IMG/VR virus record: IMGVR_UViG_3300005529_000043
Coordinates: 1 to 56,427 of that record
Length of the DNA: 56,427 nt
DNA from: a virus
Reading direction: 5' to 3' (one strand)
How positions within the stretch are numbered: position 1 is the first letter of the stretch; every line of letters starts with the position of its first letter. The notes beneath the pieces were generated by a model. It worked only from the letters and a program-made list of their open reading frames with translations, was not told where the DNA came from and ran no database searches. Shown piece after piece: positions 8,645-17,554 of the stretch. The position numbers were made by a program, and so were the translations under genes.

Positions 8645-9910
8645 CTATTGTGCGGAAGCAAGGAGCTCTCCGATCGCGCCGAAGACACCGTCGTCTTCGT
8701 GGACGGCTTCCGAGGGGACGGCGTTCGTCGCCACGGGGCCAGCGCTGATCGGAGGGTTAGGTGCCACGTCCAACTTAGATTGTGCGAGCGTGGGAATTTC
8801 CGGAGCCGCTTTCTTTGCCGTAAATGCGCTCAAGTCTGCCTTGAGGACGATGAGCGACATATCGTTTTCAGAAATCGGATTTTTCGAGAGCCACTCGCGA
8901 TCGGTGACGTTGACTTTTAAGCCAAGCGCCGAAGCCGTGAGCGCCGCGCCCAACTCCTTCTGTTGCTCGGGGGTGAGCGTAGAGGGATCGAACTTACGCT
9001 CGGCAAGAAGATACGTATGAGCGTTTTTAAGAAGCGCCTCGTTCTTTTGCAGCGTGGCCGTCGCCGAAGCGCTGGCTTCGTTGCGTTTACGAGCCTCTTC
9101 CTCTTCGGCCGCACGTTGCTTTGCAGCTTCTTCTTCGCGTTTCGCGCGATCTGCTTCGATCGCGTCCTGGGCCCCTTTCGCGCTGACGTGGTAGAGGTGT
9201 TTCCCATACCATACGTCGTACTCGGGGGTGCCTGGGGTGAGGTCGTCGGGCTGGTCTTGTAGATAGTATTCTACGGAGCCCGGTTGTGGCTTGGAGGGGG
9301 TGGCCGGTGTCACAGGGGCCGGGTTCACACCCAGCGCGGCCTGCGCCGCTTGCAGCGCCTTCTGAGGATCGTTCGTGCGGTTGAGCGTAACCAAATACGC
9401 GCTCGCACCCGGGTCCTTGTCGGCAAGATCGAGCCAGCCTTTCGCCTGCGCGATCGTCTGCTTGTCGGCAGCGACTTTCTCCTTCTCTTTATTTAGTTCA
9501 CCTACCCGCTCGTCGTACTTCGCTTTGAGTAGCGTTCCGCCGATGACCTGATGCCACGGGGCGGTCGAGCCGTCGGGAAGTTTTACGAGCTGGTGCGGAT
9601 CGATCGAGAGGGCCTGAGCCGCCGTCTCGACTTTATTTCCCTTGTCATCGACAACGGAACCGTCCGTCTGTTGGGTGAGCGTTGTGGTTCCCGCGCCTGC
9701 TTCGGGCGTGGTTTGCGATTTCGTCTCTTCGGCCGTCGCGGATTCATTCGAATTTGTCGCGGGCGTTGGTTCAGATTTCGCTGGCACGTTTGCGTCGGTG
9801 CCGGACGCGGTCTTTGCTTCCGGGGCTGGGAGCTTATCGTCGGTGAAACCACCCGACATGAGCTCGCCTATCGCTTGTCCGGGATCGACCTCTTCAAAAA
9901 CATTCTCCAT
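8645..9910 (-). CDS. capsid scaffold protein
   Basis: A 421-residue highly charged protein with almost no aromatic core. Residues 25-90 are a Thr/Ala/Glu-rich disordered segment. Residues about 150-330 contain long predicted coiled coil with Glu-Lys and Ala repeats (EEEAAKQRAAEEEEARKR). A helix-rich C-terminus follows. This composition, together with its place between portal and major capsid genes, is typical of scaffolding proteins that guide procapsid assembly. No protease motif is evident. Confidence 0.8.
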   Translation of the reverse strand: MENVFEEVDPGQAIGELMSGGFTDDKLPAPEAKTASGTDANVPAKSEPTPATNSNESATAEETKSQTTPEAGAGTTTLTQQTDGSVVDDKGNKVETAAQALSIDPHQLVKLPDGSTAPWHQVIGGTLLKAKYDERVGELNKEKEKVAADKQTIAQAKGWLDLADKDPGASAYLVTLNRTNDPQKALQAAQAALGVNPAPVTPATPSKPQPGSVEYYLQDQPDDLTPGTPEYDVWYGKHLYHVSAKGAQDAIEADRAKREEEAAKQRAAEEEEARKRNEASASATATLQKNEALLKNAHTYLLAERKFDPSTLTPEQQKELGAALTASALGLKVNVTDREWLSKNPISENDMSLIVLKADLSAFTAKKAAPEIPTLAQSKLDVAPNPPISAGPVATNAVPSEAVHEDDGVFGAIGELLASAQ

Positions 9911-9996
9911 AAAGGGGACTACGTGTGGGTGTGGGAGCCTTCATCGCTGCGACGTATCCACGCGGGGGCCGCGGTTTCGACGAAGGCGGGTTGGGG

Positions 9997-10080
9997 TTAT
10001 ATGTAAGAGCGGCGGAGGAGCGCGACCCCCTCCATAATAAGAGTCCCCACAAACTCTACGTTTACGCGCTTGCGCCGCAT
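9997..10080 (-). CDS. possible 27-residue peptide between scaffold and head gene
   Basis: A short frame, beginning MRRKRVNVEFVGTLIMEG, occupies much of the 176-base gap. It has a basic start followed by a hydrophobic stretch. There is no homology support and no clear ribosome-binding site. The gap otherwise shows nothing recognisable. Confidence 0.25.
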   Translation of the reverse strand: MRRKRVNVEFVGTLIMEGVALLRRSYI

Positions 10081-10086
10081 AAACTT

Positions 10087-10467
10087 TTAAAGCTCCATCA
10101 AGCTATACCCAACGCTGTACGTATAGCTGGAGCCATCCACGTGTGTCACTTGAATTTGGAACCGCGGGGGGACAACGCCGGAGGTCGCCTGCTGGACCGA
10201 TCCCGATGCACTGCTGCACCCCGGTCCAATTACGTACGCATAGGTGCCGGTTGCCGTGACGGCGGTAGGGAGGGCGTTCAACGCAAACCCGTTACCACTG
10301 ATGGGATCGATTCCCAGAATCTGCACTTTCAGGCCGCCGGTTCCGGAGGCCGCAGTGACGTTGAGATAGACGACCATCCCCAGCACCCCGCGAGGATTCG
10401 CCTGGGTCGCGGAGGTCGTCGTTGTCGTGCGGGTAGCGAGCGGAAGGCCGCTTTGTGTGCTAATCAT
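10087..10467 (-). CDS. small beta-rich head protein, possible decoration protein
   Basis: A 126-residue protein rich in Thr/Ser/Gly/Val with a repeating strand pattern (LGMVVYLNVTAASGTGGLKVQ). No Lys/Arg-rich or helical section is seen. It abuts the portal stop directly, placing it between portal and scaffold where minor head or decoration proteins are often coded. Similar GGLKVQI-type proteins occur in many phage head operons, but their role is not settled. Decoration function is a guess. Confidence 0.5.
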   Translation of the reverse strand: MISTQSGLPLATRTTTTTSATQANPRGVLGMVVYLNVTAASGTGGLKVQILGIDPISGNGFALNALPTAVTATGTYAYVIGPGCSSASGSVQQATSGVVPPRFQIQVTHVDGSSYTYSVGYSLMEL

Positions 10468-12822
10468 TTAACTCGAAGTGCGTTTGATGGACCGGTTTGC
10501 GTTATCTTTGGCGGTTGGGACGCCGGTGCTCGACTTACCCTGATGGCCTCCGCCACCACGATCTCGTTCCCACGAAGGAGTGAGGTCGTTCTGATGCTCC
10601 TGCGCCATATCGAGAATCTCCTGGCGGAGCATTGCATGAAACGCGTTGTCGGACGCGACGGCAAGCGGTTCGGCTTCGACGCCGGCCGCCTGTAAGAGCG
10701 TGGCCTGCGTCGCGGGGCCTTCGGGGAGTTTTCCAGTCAGCGTAATCGATGGCATATTGCGCGCTGCCAAATCCGCGAGACGGCTCTTCACCATCGCCTG
10801 CATGATCTGGACCTCGAGCTTCTTCATGTCGCGCGACTGCTCGAACTGCTGGATTTGCTGCTCCATCTGGTTTTGCGCCTGGAGCCGCGCGTCCCGATTC
10901 TGGATAATCTTCGTCTTGTCTTCGAAATCGATGTCGGACAAATCCAAAATGACTTCGGCCGCATCCATCGCGAGGTCGGGAACCTGACCGAGTAACTGCA
11001 TCAGGCGCGAAAGGCGTGCGTCACGTTCTGTCGGGCTCGCGACCACTTCGCTGACAATGATGTTGAATTTCATGTCCTCAATGGATTTTACTCCGTAATC
11101 GAGGATGGAATGGAACTCCGGATTACTCGCCTCATCCGTCACCATCATCTGAACCCCTGGGTCCAGGAACTGTGAGTAGTAAAGAATATCCTCTGCGACT
11201 TGTTTATTGAAGCGCCGGAGCGCATCGAAGGCGGGGATATTCGCAAGCGACGCTTGCGATCGTAAAAACTGAGCGTTGCGTCCACTTTGTCCGGCGAAAG
11301 CTTCTTGGCCGATCGCATTGGGCCCTCCGAACTGCTGCTCCATGTCTCCGGAGACGATGCCGAAGAGCGTTTGATGGAGCGTGCCGGGTACAGGCGGCGC
11401 TGCGTGGTGGACTACTTCGCTCAAGTTCTTGCCAGCGGCGCGCGCGCCATTCACGAGCAAGACTTGGTTGGGGAGGGTGAGCGTTGCTTTGAGCTGGTCG
11501 TCCGATATTTTTTGTGGTACGGCATCCCGGTCGACAAGGGTAAGCCCCTTTACGCCGGACGCCATTTGGTCGATGAACGACAGGATGCGGTTACGCATGC
11601 GCTGGTCGTCCTTGCCATGCTCGAAGTAGCTCGTTACCTCGCCATCGTAAAACTCTGGGATGTAAAATTTATATGGGTATCGATCGACGGTCGAGGTCGT
11701 GACGCGGAGGAGCTGGTCCCCCACGAAGATAAATTGATCGATCACCGGCAGCGCGACCTGACGCGGAGCGCTGATGCGCGGAACCATTCCATAATACTCG
11801 ACGACGCCGGACTCGTAGTATTGCCGCATAAGCTTATTCGCTTCGTCGGCGGCCTGGTTCGGGGTGTCGTAGTAGTAGGAGGTGCCGCTGTACCCGTCGC
11901 GAATCAGCCACTTGGTGGCAAAGCGACGGCGATAAAATTCGCGCTTAAAAACAAGGGCGCCGTATGCGCGCTTGATAAAGGGATCGAAATACGTCGAGTA
12001 GTTGTCCTTGCGGCCGGCCGGAGCGTGAATCTTCGGGCGGATCATGGTGTATATGCTCTCGTACCCCGTCGCGCCGGTCAGTTGCCCCGACTGCCCCCAA
12101 ATCTCGTCGTGCCATTCGGGGAACTCCGCGGCCAGCGACGCCTTGTCGACGAAGTAGCCGCGCCACAGGTTCGACGTGTTCTGAAGGGAACCGTTCTGCG
12201 CGCTGTGGATGTCCCACATGAATTCCTGGGGGCGGTGCCGGTGCAGCGTGATTTTCCCAAACGGATCGTACGGGTCGAGACCGACACCGCACACGCCAAC
12301 GCCGCCGATGATACCGTCGCGAAAGATTTCGCTTTCGATCGCGTCCCAGTCGTTTGTCTGGGCGACCCATCGGAGGATATGGTTCATCATATCCGCCTTA
12401 CCCTCGGCGAGTTTATTTGCGGGGATCGCTCGCCAGTCGGTGCGCTGGCCCACCTGCTCGCCTAAGAGCGATAGGATGAAGCGCCGCATCACGTTGCTCA
12501 CGTAAGGCTTGCGGCCTTGCGCGATAATTGCTTCCCTGTCTTCGCGAGTCCATTGGTGCGAGAGAAAGAAGTCGACGTTCTCCTGATGGACTTCGGCGCG
12601 GGCTTCAAACCAGAAGCCGTGCAGGACCTCGAAGTTCTGCATTTCGCGGCGGACAGTCGAAGAGAGGTCCTGAGCGAGCCCTTTTAGTTCACTATAGTCC
12701 GGACCGCCATTAAGGGAAACGAGGCCCGCTTCCTCCGCAAGCGACTGGACCAGCCCCGGTTGAGCCTGGGCGGTCTGAAGGTTAAGCTGCTCTTCTTTTT
12801 CGAACGCGCTAAGAACTTGCAC
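10468..12822 (-). CDS. portal protein, P22-like size
   Basis: A 784-residue protein. The portal forms the dodecameric ring at the capsid vertex through which DNA is packaged. The N-terminal half has the alternating strand/helix body expected of portals (HQWTREDREAIIAQGRKPYV, then GDPYDPFG-like turns and WDIHSAQNGSL). Residues about 590-700 form a long helical crown/barrel region with Gln/Lys-rich coiled coil. The C-terminus ends in a basic, Ser/Asn-rich tail. The length is near that of P22-type podoviral portals (about 725). It lies between terminase and scaffold, the usual order. Confidence 0.85.
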   Translation of the reverse strand: MQVLSAFEKEEQLNLQTAQAQPGLVQSLAEEAGLVSLNGGPDYSELKGLAQDLSSTVRREMQNFEVLHGFWFEARAEVHQENVDFFLSHQWTREDREAIIAQGRKPYVSNVMRRFILSLLGEQVGQRTDWRAIPANKLAEGKADMMNHILRWVAQTNDWDAIESEIFRDGIIGGVGVCGVGLDPYDPFGKITLHRHRPQEFMWDIHSAQNGSLQNTSNLWRGYFVDKASLAAEFPEWHDEIWGQSGQLTGATGYESIYTMIRPKIHAPAGRKDNYSTYFDPFIKRAYGALVFKREFYRRRFATKWLIRDGYSGTSYYYDTPNQAADEANKLMRQYYESGVVEYYGMVPRISAPRQVALPVIDQFIFVGDQLLRVTTSTVDRYPYKFYIPEFYDGEVTSYFEHGKDDQRMRNRILSFIDQMASGVKGLTLVDRDAVPQKISDDQLKATLTLPNQVLLVNGARAAGKNLSEVVHHAAPPVPGTLHQTLFGIVSGDMEQQFGGPNAIGQEAFAGQSGRNAQFLRSQASLANIPAFDALRRFNKQVAEDILYYSQFLDPGVQMMVTDEASNPEFHSILDYGVKSIEDMKFNIIVSEVVASPTERDARLSRLMQLLGQVPDLAMDAAEVILDLSDIDFEDKTKIIQNRDARLQAQNQMEQQIQQFEQSRDMKKLEVQIMQAMVKSRLADLAARNMPSITLTGKLPEGPATQATLLQAAGVEAEPLAVASDNAFHAMLRQEILDMAQEHQNDLTPSWERDRGGGGHQGKSSTGVPTAKDNANRSIKRTSS

Positions 12823-12883
12823 GCGGAACGTGGGGAGAGGGACGGGCGCGCGAACGCGTCGCGCGAGAGGGGACCGTCGTTAA

Positions 12884-14083
12884 TTAGTCGCCGAACGGCA
12901 GACCGAAGATCGTGTGAGCGCCGGGAGTGGGAACCGGGGACTGTGGCGCAGCAGGGGCGGACGGAGAGACGGGCGTAGCTGCCGAAGGGTCCGCATGCGA
13001 TTTCCAGTCTTCCATCGGGCTCGATGGGGTACGGGATGGATCGCTGTCGTAAGTCGCGGCCGGACCGTTCCAGTAGTCCTGGAACCGCGTGCCGGCGTTC
13101 AAGATCAGACCGAGCCGACTATAACCAGCCTTCGTGTTTTCATCGATCGTGGGGTCCGAGAGTCGCCCGTTGATATAGTTACCGTAAAAATCATGGTTCC
13201 GAACGTCGAAGGGGTTATCCACCTTCACGCCACCCAGCATCTGATTCGTAGCGCTCGTGACGTTAGGCCCGAAGCCGCCGTATTGCGCTTGCAGCAGGAC
13301 CTTGGAGTGAGCGAGATCGAGGCTCTTGTTTGCCGCGTCGAGCTCCGCCTGCTTAGCTTTAATTGCAGCATCGAGCTCTTTCGCCTTCGCAATATCGCCC
13401 TGGTCCAGCGAAGCGGGGTCGATGGCTTTGCGCTGGGCGCTGAGGTCTTTCAGGTCGGCGGAAAGCCGCCCAGAAGTATTCGCCGCCGACTGATACGCCG
13501 CGGCGTCGTTCAACGCCTCATTAGAAACGTCGTCTCCAACGGCGGGGGGCGCCGTTTTAGTAGCGACCTCAGCCTGCTTCAGCTTGTACTCCGCGGCCGC
13601 ATTCTGTCCGCCCCACGCCTCGGAAAGCTGGGTTCCCGTATGCGCGCTCTGAGCCGCAGGCGTTAATTTTGGAACGAACGAAAGGGCTGTGAGATTCGGG
13701 GCGGCCGCATTCGGGTTCCCCATTTCGTCCCCGATGTAGTTGAGCAGGATCGACGCGCGTTCGCGGTCGGCCGGATCGGCGTCCTGATTCAGTGCCGTTT
13801 CTTTCAGCGGCGCAGCGGCGAGCTGGAGCGCTTTGACCGTATCTTCGCGCTGACTTTTGATGTCTTCGTGCGCGAGCGTTAACTTTTTAAGCGCGTCCTC
13901 GTGCTCTTGTTTCGCCTGCTCGAGCGTCCGCTTGTTGGCGAGCGCGTTCGCCTGCTCCGACTCCTCTACTTCGTTGTCGGCCTCTTTTTGAGCCGCCGCC
14001 GCACCCAGCCTAAAAGAGGAAAGAAACGCGTTGGCATTTGCTTCACGCTGGGCGTCGTCCGTTTTAAACGTAAGAAAGGACAT
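12884..14083 (-). CDS. helical virion-operon protein, possible internal/ejection protein
   Basis: A 399-residue protein. Residues 1-85 and 210-260 are Ala/Glu/Lys/Gln-rich coiled coil (EQAKQEHEDALKKLTLAHED; AKELDAAIKAKQAELDAANK). The last 60 residues are Pro/Ser/Ala-rich and flexible. No catalytic motif, signal peptide or membrane segment is seen. It is placed between portal and terminase, next to the phage tRNA. Internal head or ejection proteins can look like this, but the family was not recognised. Confidence 0.55.
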   Translation of the reverse strand: MSFLTFKTDDAQREANANAFLSSFRLGAAAAQKEADNEVEESEQANALANKRTLEQAKQEHEDALKKLTLAHEDIKSQREDTVKALQLAAAPLKETALNQDADPADRERASILLNYIGDEMGNPNAAAPNLTALSFVPKLTPAAQSAHTGTQLSEAWGGQNAAAEYKLKQAEVATKTAPPAVGDDVSNEALNDAAAYQSAANTSGRLSADLKDLSAQRKAIDPASLDQGDIAKAKELDAAIKAKQAELDAANKSLDLAHSKVLLQAQYGGFGPNVTSATNQMLGGVKVDNPFDVRNHDFYGNYINGRLSDPTIDENTKAGYSRLGLILNAGTRFQDYWNGPAATYDSDPSRTPSSPMEDWKSHADPSAATPVSPSAPAAPQSPVPTPGAHTIFGLPFGD

Positions 14084-14148
14084 GCAGGGAAGAGAAGGAC
14101 GGGAGGGAAAATTGGAAGCAGACTATCGGCGGTCTGCCAGCGCACTCG

Positions 14149-14221
14149 TAACGGGGACGGGATTCGAACCCGTGACCTTCGGCTTATGAGGCCGACGAGC
14201 TGGCCGCTGCTCTACCCCGCA
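14149..14221 (-). tRNA. tRNA-Met (CAU), initiator-like features
   Basis: A complete cloverleaf is visible on the minus strand: acceptor TGCGGGG/CCCCGTT, D-stem GAGC/GCTC, anticodon stem TCGGC/GCCGA with loop CTCATAA, five-base variable region AGGTC, T-stem ACGGG/CCCGT with loop TTCGAAT, discriminator A. No CCA is encoded. Positions 1 and 72 are T and T, unpaired, as in initiator tRNAs. The anticodon loop and D-arm flank (GCTCGTC) also match initiator tRNA. Only two of the three initiator G-C pairs are in G:C orientation (third is C:G). It could also be an elongator or Ile-CAU tRNA. Confidence 0.9.
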
Positions 14222-14223
14222 AT

Positions 14224-14262
14224 AAAAAAAGCCCACAAAACTCTCTGCGAATTTTGTGGGCT
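14224..14262 (-). terminator. intrinsic terminator just upstream of the tRNA
   Basis: AGCCCACAAAA pairs with TTTTGTGGGCT (14230-14240 with 14252-14262), followed on the minus strand by a seven-U run that ends three bases before the tRNA. It should end transcripts from the terminase side, so the tRNA and portal genes need read-through or a promoter of their own. Confidence 0.9.
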
Positions 14263-14335
14263 CGAAGAGTCGCGGGTCTGGCCCGCTATCTCTTGCTTAA
14301 ATAATACAACGGCGAATGTTTAAAAATAGTTCGCC

Positions 14336-14593
14336 TCAGTGGTCGCCGATGCTATGCTCGCGAGCGGCGCGATCGATGTTCGCTTTTACTTCGGCAGCCT
14401 TGTCGCCGAGCGCCGCGCGGTTCTTCGGCATTCCGATGTACGACTCGGCGGCGCGGATATGTTCATCCGTATCGATCGGATATTTATGGTCTGCCGGGTC
14501 CGCGAACTTTACGTCGCCATATTTCTTCTCACCTTCATCGGCGCCGTCGTGCCCATGAAGGTCGTGAATCGTGTAACCTTGTTTAGCCGCCAT
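14336..14593 (-). CDS. DUF6582-like small virion-operon protein
   Basis: An 85-residue acidic/His-rich protein with a KYPIDTDEHIRAAESYIGMPKN core. That core resembles phage and prophage proteins of the DUF6582 type, in which a YP...D.EHIR.A motif precedes a short helix pair. Function of the family is unknown to me. Its stop lies 74 bases before the terminator, and its start meets the upstream stop. Confidence 0.6.
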   Translation of the reverse strand: MAAKQGYTIHDLHGHDGADEGEKKYGDVKFADPADHKYPIDTDEHIRAAESYIGMPKNRAALGDKAAEVKANIDRAAREHSIGDH

Positions 14594-15055
14594 TTATGAC
14601 GCTGCGGGTGTATCGGTGGGAGCAACGGATAGATCGGCCGGGGGAGCGGGCTCGGAGGGGGCCGAGTTCTCAGCCGGAGCCGGTGCGTCGCTCGATGGCG
14701 CGGGGAGATCGGCAGGCGGCGACGCAGGTTCTGCCGGCGAACTCGTCGGATCGCTTGCCGGAGCCGGAGCGACATCGTCGTTCGTCCATTCGGCGATCAC
14801 GCGCGTATTCGAGACTTTCACCATCGTGTTCGTGTCCGTGTCGAGCACTCGTTCCTCGTACTCCTCTACGAGCTGGGCGGACGCCTGTTCGGCTAAACTC
14901 AAAAAGTGCTTGACGGATTTTTCACCCGTCACCGGGTCCGGGACAACAGTTCCCTTCACCATCGCGTCGAACTCGTGGGAGGCGATGACGGAGTTAAGAG
15001 GGTTATAGGTCTGCGACTCGGTCGCGCCGAGCGGGGTGTGGACAATGTAGATCAT
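14594..15055 (-). CDS. unknown protein with Pro/Ala-rich acidic tail
   Basis: A 153-residue protein. Residues 1-90 look folded, with MIYIVHTPLGATESQTYNPL and a helix LAEQASAQLVEEYEERVLD. The last 60 are almost entirely Ala/Pro/Ser/Asp and probably disordered. No family recognised. Its ATG overlaps the stop of the preceding 70-residue gene, suggesting coupling. Confidence 0.5.
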   Translation of the reverse strand: MIYIVHTPLGATESQTYNPLNSVIASHEFDAMVKGTVVPDPVTGEKSVKHFLSLAEQASAQLVEEYEERVLDTDTNTMVKVSNTRVIAEWTNDDVAPAPASDPTSSPAEPASPPADLPAPSSDAPAPAENSAPSEPAPPADLSVAPTDTPAAS

Positions 15056-15264
15056 TCTGGGTCTTGCTTGTTGATAGTGACGCCTTTCTTATTGGCTTTG
15101 AGGACGTAGCGTTTCGTCGTCCCCAGATCGCCCTGCGTCGTATGTGTGATAGCTATTTCTGTGGCGTCTTCGAAAATATATTCGTGACGCCCGATCCTGA
15201 GCCGCACCTGCGCTAAGCGTTTAAACGGCCCATATCGATGCTCGTCCGTAGACAGTCTGCTCAT
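15052..15264 (-). CDS. small basic protein after large terminase
   Basis: A 70-residue protein with many strand-like segments (AQVRLRIGRHEYIFEDATEI) and a basic C-terminus. It overlaps the 3' end of the large terminase gene by 44 bases in another frame and overlaps the next gene by four bases. No family recognised. Coupling at both ends supports it as a real gene. Confidence 0.55.
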   Translation of the reverse strand: MSRLSTDEHRYGPFKRLAQVRLRIGRHEYIFEDATEIAITHTTQGDLGTTKRYVLKANKKGVTINKQDPE

Positions 15265-16825
15265 AAATTCTTTCGTAGGCTCCTTCGGCGCGCGGGCTGT
15301 TGTACCCAGCCCCGTAGCTCGACTCCGGCGGCACGTAGTCGGAGCGGCCGGCAGCCATATAGAGATAGCGAAGCGCGTCCGATTCGTCGTCGCCTTCGCC
15401 CGGAGGATATTCCCCCGTGGTCTTTTTCACGTCTTCCGGCCGACGATCGTCATGCTGGAGCTTTCTAATGCTACTCCAGAGAAAATGAAGATCATCGAAA
15501 ATTCGAATCTTCGGTTTCTTCTTGAGCCGCGTGACGACATTGCCGTCCCGATCGCGGTCCTCCTCCTGCTCGTAATGGAATCCTTCCAGGAGTGCCTGCC
15601 ATCCAGCGATTCGGTCGTTGTTGGCTTTTAAGAGGCGGAAGCTCCCGATCTCGTCCTCGGCGTTGTAAATCTCACCGGGTGTGCGATTCCCCTCGAGAGA
15701 ACCGTCCGTTTTCCACATCGAAGGATCGCCGACCGCGACGAGGAACTTATCTAATTCGAATCCCGTCTGGGCGATCCGGTGCGCGATCCCTTCTTTATTC
15801 TGGAGTGGGGAGCGCCGGACCGCACTATAATCCATCCCGACCCATAGGGTGCCATCGAAATCGACGCGAGCGGCGATCGCCGCGCACGGGTGGGCGTAGC
15901 CCTGGTCGACGGCAAGGAATGAGTTCCATTCCTTCGGCATTTCGAACCGCCTGACGAGGTGGACGTCGGGAACGAGGTCGTAGAACTGACCTTCGAAAAC
16001 ATCCCAGTGGCCGTAGAAATAAGCGTCGCGCAGCTTGGGCGGCTTTTTGTACAGCGCGTCCAGGTACTGCGCGGGGAGGGTCGGGTTGTCGATCGGAAGG
16101 GCCTGAATAAAATAGTGCCCTTTACTGACGTACCCCGTCTCCGGATTCTTGCGCGGTTTATCGCGTTTATCCGGGTCTACGAAACGGCGACGTACCCACG
16201 CAGCGCCAACGCCGGTAGGATTTGTAGCGCAAAGTATTGGAGAGTGTTCGATGCCTGGCCAGCGCAAGCGTGTCGCAAGAAAGTCGTACTCAGACTCTTC
16301 AATCTCGGTGACTTCATCAATCGCCGCCATCGCGAACTCGACGGATTTGTACTTATCGGGATCATCTAAATTTCGGAACTGAATAATACCGCCCCCATAC
16401 TCGGGGTAGAGGCGGTATTCGTTGGACTTGCCGTGAAAATACCCGAGCCACTTGGGGAAGTGCCGCTCGATTTCTTTTAGGTGCCGATCCTCGATGGCCT
16501 TATACGTCGAGCAGAAAAGACCAACGCGCACATTCATGTGGCCTTCGGCGGCACGATCGAGAAGGAACTTTACGCAAGCCCAGCGCAGAATCCACGACTT
16601 CCCCGAACCCATACTGCCGCCGTACAGCACGGCGTCGTACATATCCATCGCGCGCAGGAACTCGACCTGCTTCGGAAGGACGATCCGTTCGCCGGGCTTG
16701 ATCTCGTATTTCGTTCCGCCTGAATCGCGAACGAAGAGCGAGATCTTTTTTGTATTGTAGAGCGGCCAGACGAGAGACGCTAAATCAACGTTCGTCTCGC
16801 TGGTCTTCGGATTGAGAATTATCAT
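15221..16825 (-). CDS. terL: terminase large subunit (packaging ATPase and nuclease)
   Basis: A 534-residue protein that powers DNA translocation into the procapsid and cuts genome ends. ATPase domain: Walker A GGSMGSGKS at residues 69-77, Walker B FAMAAIDEV at 164-172 with Asp170-Glu171, and coupling motif CATNP at 199-203. RNase H-like nuclease domain: AVDQGY (Asp307), VGDPSMW (Asp367) and the late GDDESDALRYL motif supply the metal-binding acidic residues. All key residues look intact and the length is typical. It overlaps the probable small terminase by 41 bases and lies upstream of portal. Confidence 0.95.
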   Translation of the reverse strand: MIILNPKTSETNVDLASLVWPLYNTKKISLFVRDSGGTKYEIKPGERIVLPKQVEFLRAMDMYDAVLYGGSMGSGKSWILRWACVKFLLDRAAEGHMNVRVGLFCSTYKAIEDRHLKEIERHFPKWLGYFHGKSNEYRLYPEYGGGIIQFRNLDDPDKYKSVEFAMAAIDEVTEIEESEYDFLATRLRWPGIEHSPILCATNPTGVGAAWVRRRFVDPDKRDKPRKNPETGYVSKGHYFIQALPIDNPTLPAQYLDALYKKPPKLRDAYFYGHWDVFEGQFYDLVPDVHLVRRFEMPKEWNSFLAVDQGYAHPCAAIAARVDFDGTLWVGMDYSAVRRSPLQNKEGIAHRIAQTGFELDKFLVAVGDPSMWKTDGSLEGNRTPGEIYNAEDEIGSFRLLKANNDRIAGWQALLEGFHYEQEEDRDRDGNVVTRLKKKPKIRIFDDLHFLWSSIRKLQHDDRRPEDVKKTTGEYPPGEGDDESDALRYLYMAAGRSDYVPPESSYGAGYNSPRAEGAYERIYEQTVYGRASIWAV

Positions 16826-17201
16826 CCGGGACGGGTTGTGGGGCGGGAACCGGAGCGCCGACGTCAGGGAGGGCGAAGTTCAGCGTCGGCTTATCTTGCT
16901 TCTTGGGGGCTTCCTGCTGGGCAGCCTTCCCCATCGTAAAGTTGATGTAATCAACTGCGGCCTGGCGCGCGACCTCGGGCTTTACCTTCGAGTCGTCGGC
17001 GATTTCGTAGAGCCGGTCGAAGCAGCGTTTCAGCTTCGTCTTCGAAATCGCGTGCAGCCGCGCCTCCTCGAAAACATCTTCGATGGTTGCGTCGGGGTCC
17101 TTGCGAGGGCGGCCGGGCCCGCGCTTGGGTGGGCCTTCGGGAGAAGGCCCTTCGTCTTCGATCGGCTCCTCGTCAAAGACAGGAGCCTCAGCGTCGCTCA
17201 T
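16785..17201 (-). CDS. probable terminase small subunit
   Basis: A 138-residue protein from the ATG at 17201, which overlaps the upstream stop as TAATG. A longer in-frame start at 17264 would overlap that gene and is less likely. An acidic N-terminus leads into an AT-hook-like GPGRPRKD, then a helical segment (EVARQAAVDYINFTMGKAAQ), then a Pro/Gln-rich tail. AT-hook or HTH DNA binding followed by helices and a position just before terL suggest the DNA-recognition subunit of terminase. It is small and not a clear family match. Confidence 0.6.
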   Translation of the reverse strand: MSDAEAPVFDEEPIEDEGPSPEGPPKRGPGRPRKDPDATIEDVFEEARLHAISKTKLKRCFDRLYEIADDSKVKPEVARQAAVDYINFTMGKAAQQEAPKKQDKPTLNFALPDVGAPVPAPQPVPDDNSQSEDQRDER

Positions 17202-17533
17202 TACGCGGCAACGGAGAAGAGGAGCCACTCGGAGTTTTTGCCGTCGTAGATCAGACCTACGCATCCGGCGCCGGTGGTCGCGACGGTGTTACCCAACAGG
17301 TTAATTTGATTCCCGCTCTTGGAGCTGGAACTTCCCTTGTCGGTAATCGTCATGGCGTTGGAGGTCGTGTTATACAAAATCACGATTTCGCCATCACGGC
17401 CGCTGGCAATACCGTCGATCGAGAATGCGCCCGTCGGACCGCTGATGCGGACGAGCGACTGGTCTGCGCCGTCAATGTCGTGGTTGGCGCCGTTTGCCAG
17501 CGTAATCGTAACTGGCCGAGTTTGAAGTTTCAT
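17201..17533 (-). CDS. small beta-rich structural protein
   Basis: A 110-residue protein made almost wholly of strand-like segments with Thr/Asn/Ser turns. The central GEIVILYNTTSNAMTITDKG resembles the repeating sandwich of phage head-fibre or tail-knob proteins. No helix, signal or catalytic site is seen. It sits ahead of the terminase genes, so it may be a head fibre or decoration protein, inferred only. Confidence 0.5.
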   Translation of the reverse strand: MKLQTRPVTITLANGANHDIDGADQSLVRISGPTGAFSIDGIASGRDGEIVILYNTTSNAMTITDKGSSSSKSGNQINLLGNTVATTGAGCVGLIYDGKNSEWLLFSVAA

Positions 17534-17554
17534 TTTGGGAGGAGGAAGGTCGAG

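Noticed and set aside
11287-12465. 392-residue plus-strand open frame
   Set aside because: Opposite the portal gene and of shadow composition.
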